Positions 49,452 to 58,759 of a stretch of 64,000 bases of DNA are shown one piece after another (the stretch's first letter is position 1; each line of letters begins with the position of its first letter). This stretch comes from an uncultured Bacteroidales bacterium (lineage in GTDB: Bacteria > Bacteroidota > Bacteroidia > Bacteroidales > UBA932). A program made the translations under genes and the position numbers. The notes beneath the pieces are model-generated. The model was not told where the DNA came from and did not search any database. It saw nothing but the letters and a program-made list of their open reading frames with translations. The stretch spans positions 1-64,000 of the forward strand of contig CAKVAS010000003.1 in assembly GCA_934725015.1 (NCBI GenBank). The letters run 5' to 3'.

Positions 49452-50576
49452 ATGAAAAAGACAATGATTCTCATCGCGGCGGCGCTCGCGCTCGCGTCAT
49501 GCTGCGGAAAGCACACGGTGGAACTGATTCCGGAGGAGAACTTCGCGACGGAAGTCGATGGAAAGCCGGTTTCTCTCTACACGCTGCACGGGGGCAAGCT
49601 CACGATGCAGGTCACTAACTTCGGGGCGAGGGTGGTGAGCCTCTGGACTCCGGACAAGAAGGGCTCGTTCGAGGACGTGGTGCTGGGCTACAACAACATC
49701 GAGTCCTACATCCACAATCCGGGAGAAAGGTTTCTCGGAGCGGTCGTGGGCACATACGCCAACAGGATTGCCGGCGGAACCTTCACAATCGGGGACAATG
49801 TCTATAACTTCCCGAAGAACAACAACGGTCAGACGCTTCACGGAGGACTCAAGGGCGTGGATATGCTCGTGTGGGACGTGTGCGAGGTGACGGATTCGAG
49901 CATCGTGATGCATCTGCTGCATCCGGACGGGCTCGACGGCTTCCCGGGAAACATCGACATTCGCCTGAGCTATCTTCTGGACTCCGAGAGCCAGTTCGTG
50001 ATAAACTACACGGCGGCGACCGACAAGGCGACATATTTCAACATCTCGCACCATCCGTTCTTCAACCTCAAGGGCGAGGGCAACGGGACAATCCTCGACA
50101 ATGAGATGATTATCAATGCGTCCGCATACATCCCGATTGACGAATACTCGATTCCTTACGGCGAGATTGCGCCGGTGGAGGGCACGCCTTTCGACTTCCG
50201 GAAGATGCACACAATCGGCGAGCGCATCGGCGAGAACAACGAGCAGCTCGCTCACGGGGCCGGCTACGACCACAATTTCTGCATCGACCGCAAGACGGAA
50301 AAAGGGGTGGAGTTCAACGCTTCCGTCTATGAGCCGAAGAGCGGCCGCTTCCTCGAAGTATTCTCAGACCAGCCTGGTCTCCAGTTCTACAGCGGCAACT
50401 TCTTCGACGGAACTACCTGCGGGAAATACGGAAAGCCGCTGCGCTACCGCGAGTCCATCGCGCTTGAGACGCAGCACTGGCCGGACTCCCCTCATCATCC
50501 GAACTTCCCTTCGACCCTTCTTGAGCCGGGGGACACCTACACGCAGACCTGCATCTACCGGTTCAGCGTGAAATAG
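49452..50576 (+). CDS. galM: Aldose 1-epimerase (mutarotase), exported lipoprotein
   Basis: A 374-residue GalM-family protein with a lipoprotein signal (lipobox ending ALASC at about 17). The family markers are 'LTNFGARVVSLWTPDKKG' in modified form 'VTNFGARVVSLW', 'GTYANRIAGGTFTI', 'NGQTLHGG' with the catalytic His region, 'FNISHHPFFNLKG' (HH pair) and 'YDHNFCID'; the catalytic Glu lies near the C-terminus ('RESIALETQHWPDSPHH'). It converts beta- to alpha-anomers of galactose or glucose, here in the periplasm or at the surface, which helps uptake of sugars released outside. The start at 49452 follows an A-rich leader 56 bases past the methyltransferase gene. Confidence 0.95.
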   Translation: MKKTMILIAAALALASCCGKHTVELIPEENFATEVDGKPVSLYTLHGGKLTMQVTNFGARVVSLWTPDKKGSFEDVVLGYNNIESYIHNPGERFLGAVVGTYANRIAGGTFTIGDNVYNFPKNNNGQTLHGGLKGVDMLVWDVCEVTDSSIVMHLLHPDGLDGFPGNIDIRLSYLLDSESQFVINYTAATDKATYFNISHHPFFNLKGEGNGTILDNEMIINASAYIPIDEYSIPYGEIAPVEGTPFDFRKMHTIGERIGENNEQLAHGAGYDHNFCIDRKTEKGVEFNASVYEPKSGRFLEVFSDQPGLQFYSGNFFDGTTCGKYGKPLRYRESIALETQHWPDSPHHPNFPSTLLEPGDTYTQTCIYRFSVK

Positions 50577-50610
50577 GCGAAAAATATTCGAATTTACATT
50601 CTGTAATTCT

Positions 50611-50650
50611 GCGGCAAGTTCCACTTTCAATTTGAAAGAGAATTTGCCGC
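50611..50650. terminator. Long hairpin after the epimerase gene
   Basis: GCGGCAAGTT (50611-50620) pairs with AATTTGCCGC (50641-50650), and inside it CTTTCAATTTGAAAG (50624-50638) forms a second stem. It lies 35 bases past the galM stop. No T-run follows, so it may protect the messenger or end transcription weakly. Confidence 0.5.
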
Positions 50651-50766
50651 AAATTGTAATAAACAGCGAAGAGACAAGCGAGCCATACACATAACAGGGG
50701 ATAGCAGGCACGAAAAATCACCATTTGTTGGTATAGGTTTCATTTTGAAATGTAAAATCAATCCCC

Positions 50767-50774
50767 TACATTTG
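50767..50774 (+). promoter_or_regulatory. Promoter of the TonB receptor operon
   Basis: TACATTTG matches TAnnTTTG, with TTG 19 bases upstream (50745-50747), the consensus spacing. CATTTTGAAATG (50741-50752), an inverted repeat, overlaps the upstream box and may be an operator. The ATG at 50796 is 21 bases downstream. Confidence 0.75.
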
Positions 50775-50795
50775 CATCCGGTATTATAGTGGAAA

Positions 50796-53636
50796 ATGAG
50801 TAAGTGTAGGTTAATCTCAATGGCGGTGATTGCCGCCGCTGCCTGTGTCAGCACGTCAGTTGAGGCTGCCCCCCCCAAGAAGGCATTCACAATAAATGGT
50901 GAGGTGGTGTCCGCCTCGGGCGGAGCGCCGGTTGATTTCGCGTCGGTAGTCGTGACCCCGTCGCAGCTATATGCGATGACGGACAGCGAAGGCCGCTTTT
51001 CAATAGAAGAAATACCCTCGGGAACTGTCACGGTCAGCGTGCAGTTCTACGGGATGGAGCAGAAGGACACGACTTTCAGCGCATCTGCGGGCGAGGTCGT
51101 GAACCTGAGGCTCAGAATGAAGGAGACTTCGTTCAGGCTCGACGACGTCGTGGTCGTGGCAACCGGAAACAAGGCCGGAAGCAGCACGGCTTCCAACATC
51201 TCGCGTCAGGCCATGGACCACATGCAGACCAGTTCGCTGGCTGACGCGATGGCGCTGCTGCCGGGAGTGGCGATAACCAACCCGAACCTTTCCGGGGCGC
51301 AGTCGCTCACAATCAGGACTGCAGACCCGATTGTCGTAGGAGAGACCCCGAGTTCCGCCTCAGTGATGAACAGCCTCGGCACGGCTGTAATTGTCGATGG
51401 GGCGCCGATGTCCAACAACGCGAACCTTCAGGCACTCAGTCCGGTGATGAGCGGAAGCGCCGGTGACGAAAGCCGTTCAGGCACTCCGGCGAGGGGAATG
51501 GACGCGAGGGTGCTCTCAACGGACAACGTCGAATCAATAGAAGTGATACGAGGCATCCCCTCCGCAGAGTACGGAGACCTGACCTCAGGAGCCGTGATTG
51601 TCAAGTCCAAGGCAGGCAAGTCCCCGCTCACGGTGCGCTTCAAGACCAACCCGAACATCTATCAGGCATCGGCCGGAAAGGGATTCTCCCTCGGGAAGAA
51701 GGCCGGAGACCTCAATGTCTCGGGAGATTACGCCTACAGCCGCAACTCCCTTACAAAAAGTCATGCGTTCTACCAGCGTGCCAGCGCCAAGGCGCTATGG
51801 ACGGTGATGGCCGGCGACAGGGTCAGCGAGACGACATCCCTTACGATGAGCTTCGGGCGCGACCGCAGCAAGCTCAATCCGGACGACGCATCCTCAAGGA
51901 GACAGTCCTACGCCAACGACCTCGGCATCGCGTTCAACACAAACGGACGCGCGTCCATAAACGGCAGCTGGCTGCGCAGCATCAACTGGCTGGTTTCGGG
52001 AAGCCTGAACAACAAGAAATCCCACTTTGAGGACACGGCCGTCAATGCTATGAACCTCTACTCGAAGTCGATGACCGACGGGGAAGTCTATAGCAACATC
52101 GCCGGAGGGCAGATATATGACGCCGACGGGAAACTCATCACCAATGTTTCCGAGGACAGCCCGGTCAAGGGCGTGGTGCTGCCGTACAGCTACCTCTATA
52201 AATACGACATCTACGGCAAGGAAGTCAATGCCTTCGCCAAGGTCAACGCCGACTTCGCGCACAGCTGGGGCGGAGTGAACGAGAGGATTCTCGTAGGAGC
52301 GGACTTCAAGACGGACGGCAACCTCGGCCGGGGCTCGGTCTATGACGATGACTATCCTCCGTTCCGCAACATAAACAACGCCGAGTCCGGCTACAGGGCA
52401 AGGCCGTACTACGAGATTCCGTTCATCAACCAGTTCGGGCTCTATGCCGAGAACTACTTCAACTGGAATTTCGCGGACAGGGCTCTCAACATCGTCGCCG
52501 GCGTGCGCTACGACAACATAAACGGTCTCAGTTCAGTCGCTCCGCGAATCAACGCATCCATCGACATATTCCCGTGGGCGACGGTGCGCGGAGGATACGG
52601 CCTCACGTCGAAGGCCCCGACCTCATATTACCTCTACCCGAACAAGTCCTATCACGACTACCTCCTCTACAACGGAATGAAGGCCGACCTTCCTGAGAAC
52701 GAGCAGCTGCTAATCGCGAAGACCGACATCTATGACGCGACGAATCCTGACCTTGAGATAGCCGTGAACCGCAAGGCCGAACTGGGGCTTGACTTCAACT
52801 TCGGCGGGCACTACCGCATCAGCGTGACGGCCTACGACGAGAGGATGGACAACGGCTACGGCTACGGCACCGACCTCAGCTCATTCATCTGGTATCAGGC
52901 GACCACATACGAGGTCGATCATAAGGACGAGGGACAGCGTCCGGTGCTGAAGGAAGGGACGACCTACAACCTGTTCTACACGGTCTATAAGCCTCTGAAC
53001 AACGTGAAGTCGCGCAACAGCGGAGTGGAATACGAGATTGACCTCGGCAGGTTCGACGCGATACGCACGTCGTTCTACATCAACGGAGCGTGGATGCGCA
53101 GTTCGGGCACTAACAAGGGCTACACCTTCGGGACCCGGGAAAAGACCGGAACTCCGGAAAAGAACATCGGCATCTACGAAAAGGAACTCAGGAAGAACTG
53201 TTCGGAAGTGCTGAACACCACTCTGAGAGTAACTCACAACATTCCTAAGGTCGGGCTCGCCGTGACGCTCACAGGGCAGGTGAACTGGTACAGCAAGTAC
53301 TGGACGGAGTACGGGAACGACACGATGTTCATCAAGTACATCTCACGCAAGGACGGACAGGTGCATGACTTTGACCCTGCGCTCAAGGGCGACCCGGAGT
53401 TCTCCTATATGTTCCCCACTCTCAACGACAACAGGTTCATCGCGGAAAAATATTTCCCAACCCTCATCTTCAACCTCAACGTGAGCAAGGAAATCGGGGA
53501 GATTTTCACAGCCTCGTTCTATGTGAACAATATGTTCAACAGCCGACCGCTCTACCAGTCGAAACAGACAGGCGAATATCAGGAACTCGGGATTCCTATT
53601 TTCTTCGGATTCGAGTTCAAGGTGGCAATCAAATAG
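50796..53636 (+). CDS. TonB-dependent outer-membrane receptor (non-SusC type)
   Basis: A 946-residue receptor with a signal peptide ending near 'VEAAPPKK' (about 25), a carboxypeptidase-like regulatory domain (about 32-110, 'INGEVVSASGGAPVDFASVVV'), a plug (about 120-280, with 'IEVIRGIPSAEYGDLTSGAV') and a barrel to the final 'FFGFEFKVAIK'. It lacks the SusC-type plug motif and no susD gene follows, so it belongs to the siderophore/heme/peptide receptor group. It leads a plus-strand series with a DUF4876-type lipoprotein, a DUF6850-type barrel, peptidases and an HmuY-like protein, suggesting uptake of a host- or diet-protein-derived ligand such as heme, metal or peptide (inference). Confidence 0.95.
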   Translation: MSKCRLISMAVIAAAACVSTSVEAAPPKKAFTINGEVVSASGGAPVDFASVVVTPSQLYAMTDSEGRFSIEEIPSGTVTVSVQFYGMEQKDTTFSASAGEVVNLRLRMKETSFRLDDVVVVATGNKAGSSTASNISRQAMDHMQTSSLADAMALLPGVAITNPNLSGAQSLTIRTADPIVVGETPSSASVMNSLGTAVIVDGAPMSNNANLQALSPVMSGSAGDESRSGTPARGMDARVLSTDNVESIEVIRGIPSAEYGDLTSGAVIVKSKAGKSPLTVRFKTNPNIYQASAGKGFSLGKKAGDLNVSGDYAYSRNSLTKSHAFYQRASAKALWTVMAGDRVSETTSLTMSFGRDRSKLNPDDASSRRQSYANDLGIAFNTNGRASINGSWLRSINWLVSGSLNNKKSHFEDTAVNAMNLYSKSMTDGEVYSNIAGGQIYDADGKLITNVSEDSPVKGVVLPYSYLYKYDIYGKEVNAFAKVNADFAHSWGGVNERILVGADFKTDGNLGRGSVYDDDYPPFRNINNAESGYRARPYYEIPFINQFGLYAENYFNWNFADRALNIVAGVRYDNINGLSSVAPRINASIDIFPWATVRGGYGLTSKAPTSYYLYPNKSYHDYLLYNGMKADLPENEQLLIAKTDIYDATNPDLEIAVNRKAELGLDFNFGGHYRISVTAYDERMDNGYGYGTDLSSFIWYQATTYEVDHKDEGQRPVLKEGTTYNLFYTVYKPLNNVKSRNSGVEYEIDLGRFDAIRTSFYINGAWMRSSGTNKGYTFGTREKTGTPEKNIGIYEKELRKNCSEVLNTTLRVTHNIPKVGLAVTLTGQVNWYSKYWTEYGNDTMFIKYISRKDGQVHDFDPALKGDPEFSYMFPTLNDNRFIAEKYFPTLIFNLNVSKEIGEIFTASFYVNNMFNSRPLYQSKQTGEYQELGIPIFFGFEFKVAIK

Positions 53637-53675
53637 GCAAAGTTTTAATTATTATCGGTTAAATATCATTAAGTT

Positions 53676-54893
53676 ATGAAACATTCAGCAATCGCCGCAA
53701 TGGCATTTGCGGTTCTGGCGGCAGCGGGTTGCCAGAAAACGGAAGGAACGAAAGTAATCAGTGTCAATGTCAAGGTTGACGAGACAAAGATTGAGGCTGC
53801 GGAAGTGCCGTCACCTGAGAGCTACGACGTAAAGCTCTCCAACTTCTCCACCGGAGCCACTGTCGAACTGCAGACGGAAAATGGTATAGCCACGGCAGAG
53901 GGCATCGTGCCGGGCGTGTATAGCGTCACAGTGAGCGGGACGCAGGCAAAGGACGGGTTCACCTACACGATTGCGGGAACCGAAAGCAACGCGAATCTGC
54001 TCAATGACGGGGATGAAGTCACGGTTACCGTCGATGCCGTCAAGGAAGCGGCGCTCGTGTTCAAGGAAATTTACTACACAGGATGTGGCGATTATTATTT
54101 CCGTGACCAGTTCTACGAGATCTACAACAACAGCACCGAGGTTGCATACGCCGACGGTCTCTGCATCACCACAACTCTTTATGCGAACGACGAGAACACT
54201 GTCATCTACGACTGGCCTATCGAAAACGCCGACCAGTATGTGTTTGCAAAGACCATCTGGCAGATTCCGGGCGACGGCACGACCTATCCTGTGCAGCCGG
54301 GCGAGTCCTTCGTGATTGCCCAGTGGGGAACGAACCACACGGTCGAAAGCCTCAGCAAGGGAGCGTCACCTGTCGATTTGAGCGGAGCCGAGTTCGAGGC
54401 TCTTGAAAAGGAGTCAACCACATTCAACGGAATCGTGCTCACTGACAACGCTGCCGTCAATATGGCAAAGGTTGTCGAAGCCGGATACGCACTGCCACAG
54501 TGGCTCACACCGGTAAGCGGCGCACGCTATGTCCTCTTCAAGCCGGCGGAACCACTTAAGAACTCGGACTTCATCACTGCCACCAACGCTGACTACAACG
54601 GTACCGGACGCGAGATTCCTATCAGCGAGGTGATTGATGCTGTCCAGACAGTGAGTGACGAGGCCGGGATGGCATTCCTCGGTCTTCCTACAGTGCTTGA
54701 TGCCGGCGGAATATGGTGTTCCGGAATATATGTGAAAGAGAGCATCGCGAGAAAAATCAAGGAGACCCGCGAGGACGGCACAATCGTATATCAGGACACC
54801 AACAACACTACCGACGACTTCGAGGTCAAGACCGACCCGCAGGTCAGGAGGAACGGTGCAAAGGTTCCGTCTTGGAACACCTGGATTAAGTAA
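53676..54893 (+). CDS. DUF4876-type surface lipoprotein
   Basis: A 405-residue lipoprotein (lipobox ending AAAGC at about 19). An N-terminal beta domain of about 100 residues is followed by a lamin-tail-like domain, 'LVFKEIYYTGCG', 'RDQFYEIYNNSTEVAYADGLCI', typical of the DUF4876 family as I remember it. The family sits beside TonB receptors and DUF6850 barrels in Bacteroidetes. No catalytic motif is seen. It begins 39 bases after the receptor and lies 44 bases before the barrel gene, so all three are probably one operon. Likely a ligand-binding partner of the receptor. Confidence 0.82.
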   Translation: MKHSAIAAMAFAVLAAAGCQKTEGTKVISVNVKVDETKIEAAEVPSPESYDVKLSNFSTGATVELQTENGIATAEGIVPGVYSVTVSGTQAKDGFTYTIAGTESNANLLNDGDEVTVTVDAVKEAALVFKEIYYTGCGDYYFRDQFYEIYNNSTEVAYADGLCITTTLYANDENTVIYDWPIENADQYVFAKTIWQIPGDGTTYPVQPGESFVIAQWGTNHTVESLSKGASPVDLSGAEFEALEKESTTFNGIVLTDNAAVNMAKVVEAGYALPQWLTPVSGARYVLFKPAEPLKNSDFITATNADYNGTGREIPISEVIDAVQTVSDEAGMAFLGLPTVLDAGGIWCSGIYVKESIARKIKETREDGTIVYQDTNNTTDDFEVKTDPQVRRNGAKVPSWNTWIK

Positions 54894-54937
54894 CGTTAAT
54901 ATTTGGAAGTATTTTCGAGGATAGATTTCTTTTTGAA

Positions 54938-56479
54938 ATGAAGAGAATTATCGCAATATCCGCTATGTTCGTCTGTCTGGGCGCATTAACTGCCCGGGCA
55001 GGCGAGCCGGCGGGCACGGCAAGGAACATGGTCCTGAAAGAGACGGCCGAACGCAATGCCCTATGGGCGGGAAGTTCCTCCGCGGCCGGACTGGCATTCA
55101 GTCCCTACGGAATATTCAACAGCCTCGACCTCAGCTATGACGGCGGGTTCGGGGAGTTCCGGAAAAACGGGGCGGGAAAGACGACTTCGGAGATTTCCCT
55201 GAACACGTCCGGCTCGGCATACATCGGGAAGTTCCTTGCGACGGGAGGGTTCTCTTTCAGAAACATCTTCGACCGCGATGCGCTCTACAATGTTCTGATG
55301 TACGAGCTTGAGGACAACATGCCCTACTATCCGATTGACGACAAGTCCAGCGGATGGAACAGGCAGGAGTACCTGCTGAACGCGGGGCTGTCCTCTCCCG
55401 TGCTCTGGGACAGGGTGGCGTTCGGCCTCAGTTTCGACTACACGGCGAAGGTGGGCGCGAAGCAGCTCGACCCGCGCGGGGAGACCTACAGGTACAGCGT
55501 GAAGGTCACCCCGTCGGTGGCGGTGCGACTCGGAAGGAGCATCCTGGGCATCAGCGGATTCTATGTCAACGGATTCGAGAGAGCCGAGGTTTCCAACAAT
55601 AACAACTGGGAAAACCCTAAGGTGTGGGAGCACCGGGGACTCGGGGAAAGCACCCAGAACAAGGTCGGAGGGAACGACGGCATGAAGACCCACACCTACC
55701 GCACACACCGCTACGGCGGGGCGCTTCAGTACTCGCTCGGGGAAGTCCTTTTCATCGAGGCCGGACTTGAGCACCGCACGACCCTCGGGCTCGAGAATCC
55801 GAAACTGCCAAAGAAGCTCGGCTCCATCAGCGAGAACGACATCATGCTCAACGCGGCGTGGCTTTTCGGAAAGGGCAAGTCCGACAAGCTTTCCATCGAC
55901 GCGCAGTGCAGCCTCACGGACGGGATTGAATATGTCCAGAAGCTGAACACGACGGCCTATCAGCAGGAGTGGATGGTTCTCAGCACCAACGAGATGTCAT
56001 CCTTCACCGGAATCAGCGCAAGGCTCGGCTATGACCACCTTTTCGACGCCTCCGACCCGAGGGGCTACAGCTGGAAGGTCGGCGCAGAGGCGAGCTTCGA
56101 CCTGTTCGACCAGAGCTACCTCTCCCCCGCCTCGACTTCCGACGCGATGAGGGTCTATGGCGGAGTGCTCGCGGACAAGCATTTCAGGATGAGGAAATCC
56201 TCTCTGGTTCTGGGTCTGCACGCGGGCTATGCCGCAGGACTTGGCGCCGGGTATAACTGCCTGAGCACCAAGATTTACGACACGCCCAAGACCATGCTCA
56301 CCGATCAGTCCGACTGGCTGAACGCAAGCTTCGTCAAGGCCGGCGGGCGCGTTGACTGGACATTCCGTGAAGGCAGGAAGGTCAGCTGGACGCTCGGCGC
56401 GAGAGCCGACTACATCCGGGCCGTGGCGCTCGGAAAGGACAGGACGGTCTGCTCCGCATCATTCGGGATATTGTTTTAA
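54938..56479 (+). CDS. Outer-membrane beta-barrel protein, DUF6850-type
   Basis: A 513-residue exported protein (signal peptide ending near 'LTARAGEPA', about 22) with repeated amphipathic strands and a final aromatic residue (SFGILF), as expected for an outer-membrane barrel. The N-terminal 'ERNALWAGSSSAAGLAFSPY' and 'DLSYDGGFGEFRKN' segments match my memory of DUF6850 barrels that accompany DUF4876 proteins. It may form the exit or entry pore that works with the receptor. Its start codon lies directly after a TTTTCGAGGATAGATTTC stretch resembling the elements of the left locus. It is the third gene of the operon. Confidence 0.82.
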   Translation: MKRIIAISAMFVCLGALTARAGEPAGTARNMVLKETAERNALWAGSSSAAGLAFSPYGIFNSLDLSYDGGFGEFRKNGAGKTTSEISLNTSGSAYIGKFLATGGFSFRNIFDRDALYNVLMYELEDNMPYYPIDDKSSGWNRQEYLLNAGLSSPVLWDRVAFGLSFDYTAKVGAKQLDPRGETYRYSVKVTPSVAVRLGRSILGISGFYVNGFERAEVSNNNNWENPKVWEHRGLGESTQNKVGGNDGMKTHTYRTHRYGGALQYSLGEVLFIEAGLEHRTTLGLENPKLPKKLGSISENDIMLNAAWLFGKGKSDKLSIDAQCSLTDGIEYVQKLNTTAYQQEWMVLSTNEMSSFTGISARLGYDHLFDASDPRGYSWKVGAEASFDLFDQSYLSPASTSDAMRVYGGVLADKHFRMRKSSLVLGLHAGYAAGLGAGYNCLSTKIYDTPKTMLTDQSDWLNASFVKAGGRVDWTFREGRKVSWTLGARADYIRAVALGKDRTVCSASFGILF

Positions 56480-56480
56480 G

Positions 56481-56513
56481 AAATCGCCGAACAAATCGCC
56501 CGAACAAATCGCC
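56481..56513 (+). repeat. Three short direct repeats AAATCGCC before the first clan-CD peptidase gene
   Basis: AAATCGCC occurs at 56481-56488, 56493-56500 and 56506-56513, with periods of 12 and 13 bases, in the 64-base gap between the barrel gene and the peptidase gene. Probably replication slippage; a regulatory role is possible. Confidence 0.5.
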
Positions 56514-56543
56514 CAAATAAGTTGTCTCATATTTCTATCATCT

Positions 56544-58715
56544 ATGTCAAACAGGATATTACTGATTTATGCCGCAATACTCCTCTCCGCCTCCGCCGCC
56601 CCGGCACAGCCGCACTCGTTTGCGGTCGTGACCGACACGCGGACGCTGAAGAACTGCGGCCCGGCAATAGAGGCATATCGAGAGTCCGTCTGCAAAGACG
56701 GACTTGACGCGTTTATTGCGGCAAAGGACTGGGAAAGCCCGGACGAGCTGAGGGACAGCCTCATGCACTATCATAAAGCCAAGGCTCTCGAAGGGGCAGT
56801 GTTCATAGGCGACATCCCGATTGCGATGGTCACCGGGGCGCAGCATCTCACCTCCGCGTTCAAGATGGACGAGGGCGGAAGATGGCCGATGAGGGACTGC
56901 TCGGTGCCGTCGGACAGGTTCTACGATGACTTTGACCTCAAGTTCAGGAGCCTCGGCCGCGACAGCGTGGAGACAAACTTCTTCTACTACTCCCTCGCCC
57001 CCGACTCGCCGCAGCATATCAGCTGCGACATCTACACCGGGCGCATCAAGCCTTCGGAGAAAAGGGGCGACAAGTACGGGGAAATCTCCCGCTACCTGCT
57101 CAAGGCCGCCGCTGCCAAGTCGGAGCGGAACAGGCTCGACCACCTGATGTCGTACAGCGGAAGCGGCTCGTTCTCGAACAGCCTCGCGGCGTGGAAGGAC
57201 GAGACCATAACCCTTCACGAGCAGATTCCGGAGGCGTTCGCAAGCTCTGACGGGGCGAAGTTCTATGTCTTCGCGATGTACCCGAACATGAAGGACATTC
57301 TTCTGAAGGAAATCGTGCGTGACGAGCTCGACCTCGCGATTTTCCACGAGCACGGGGTTCCGGAAAGACAGTATGTCACGGACACCCCTCACCCTGACGA
57401 GATGGACGGCTACTTCACGGACGCGAGATACCGCATCCGGCAGCAGATAAGGAGCGCGGTCGAAAGGGGGAAGGACGCGGAGGAGGTGAAGGCAGGGATT
57501 GTCGGGAAATATGGCCTCACCCGCGAATGGGTCGATGATTGGGCGGACTCCAAGTTTGCCGTCGAGGACTCGCTCTACGACGCGGCTGCGGGAATTATGC
57601 TCGACGACATTGCTAAGACGGCCCCGAACGTGCGCATGACCATATTCGACGCCTGCTACAACGGGGACTTCAGGGAGGACGACTGCATAGCCTCGCGCTA
57701 CATCTTCTCCGGCGGCAAGGCGCTCGTCGGCATAGGCAACTCCGTGAATGTCCTTCAGGACAAGTCGTCGTCCGACCTTCTCGGAATGCTCGCGCAGGGC
57801 TACAGGGCCGGGGAATGGATGCAGCAGGTCAATATCCTCGAATCCCACATACTCGGCGACCCTACGTTCCGTTTCACGGCAGCGGAGGGCGCGGTCCGTC
57901 CGGACCTTGGAAACACAAGCTGCCGCTACTGGCTGAAATACACCGGAGAGAAATACCCCTGCGACATCAGGGGACTCGCGCTCCATAAACTCTTCTCGCT
58001 GGGCTACAAGGACATGAGCCCGCTCCTTTTCAGGACATGGCAGGAGTCCGGCGAATATATGCTCCGCCTCCAGTGCCTCCACCTGCTCGCCCACTATGCG
58101 GACGGCAACTATGAAAAGGCGCTGAAGGAAGGAGCCGACGACCCGTACGAGTTCATACGCCGCAAGTCGGCCTACTACATGGGCAAGGTCGGCACGCCGG
58201 AGATGGCCGACGCGCTTGCGGACTTGTATTTTAAGGACTACAACTCGCTGAGGGTGGCGCACAATGTCGGATTCGTCTGCGCACATTTCCCGGACAGCCT
58301 GTTCCTCAGGGACTTCGAGAAGAAATTCGCCGAGGCCGGCTGGATTTACGACAGCGAGATGTTCCACAAGAGGGCGGAAGGGCTTTTCAGGCAGTCGTTC
58401 TCCATAGAGTCATCGACGGGCAAGGCTCTGAGCGACCGTTCCGACAGGTTCAGGGAGTTCTACATCAGCGGGATGAGGAATCAGCCTTATCCGCAGTATG
58501 CAGGAAAGCTGCTTGAGATTGTCCGCGACGAGGCCGAGAGCGAGGCGACACGGGTTCAGTGCGCCGAGGTGCTCGGATGGTTCGTGAGGGCTTGGAACAG
58601 GAAGGAGATAATCAGCGGAATCGACGGGTATCTGAACTCGGAGACTGAAATTCCGGCCGCATTGAGGGATGAACTTGTGAAGACGAGAAGCCGTCTTGAG
58701 TATTACACGAAGTGA
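56544..58715 (+). CDS. Gingipain/caspase-fold (clan CD) cysteine peptidase with repeat-rich C-terminus, copy 1
   Basis: A 723-residue exported protein; the start at 56544 (MSNRILLIYA) gives a signal peptide ending near 'APAQP' (about 22), while an upstream frame overlaps the barrel gene. The fold follows peptidase C25 logic: 'FIGDIPIAMV' (88-97), a catalytic His-Gly in 'IFHEHGVPERQY' (H270, G271) and a catalytic Cys in 'MTIFDACYNGDF' (C371), then 'ALVGIGNSVNVLQD' and 'HILGDPTFRF' (435-444). From about 450 on, HEAT-like helical repeats fill the C-terminus. No type IX secretion C-terminal domain is seen. Expected role: cleavage of extracellular proteins. It is paralogous to the next gene. Confidence 0.85.
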   Translation: MSNRILLIYAAILLSASAAPAQPHSFAVVTDTRTLKNCGPAIEAYRESVCKDGLDAFIAAKDWESPDELRDSLMHYHKAKALEGAVFIGDIPIAMVTGAQHLTSAFKMDEGGRWPMRDCSVPSDRFYDDFDLKFRSLGRDSVETNFFYYSLAPDSPQHISCDIYTGRIKPSEKRGDKYGEISRYLLKAAAAKSERNRLDHLMSYSGSGSFSNSLAAWKDETITLHEQIPEAFASSDGAKFYVFAMYPNMKDILLKEIVRDELDLAIFHEHGVPERQYVTDTPHPDEMDGYFTDARYRIRQQIRSAVERGKDAEEVKAGIVGKYGLTREWVDDWADSKFAVEDSLYDAAAGIMLDDIAKTAPNVRMTIFDACYNGDFREDDCIASRYIFSGGKALVGIGNSVNVLQDKSSSDLLGMLAQGYRAGEWMQQVNILESHILGDPTFRFTAAEGAVRPDLGNTSCRYWLKYTGEKYPCDIRGLALHKLFSLGYKDMSPLLFRTWQESGEYMLRLQCLHLLAHYADGNYEKALKEGADDPYEFIRRKSAYYMGKVGTPEMADALADLYFKDYNSLRVAHNVGFVCAHFPDSLFLRDFEKKFAEAGWIYDSEMFHKRAEGLFRQSFSIESSTGKALSDRSDRFREFYISGMRNQPYPQYAGKLLEIVRDEAESEATRVQCAEVLGWFVRAWNRKEIISGIDGYLNSETEIPAALRDELVKTRSRLEYYTK

Positions 58716-58759
58716 GAACACACAATCTGAGTCAAATTATTTCTTTCACATTTCTAAAC

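Noticed and set aside
56559..58367. A 602-codon open frame antisense to the first clan-CD peptidase gene
   Set aside because: Same compositional artefact; no start signals or domain features, and the plus-strand gene has signal peptide and catalytic motifs.
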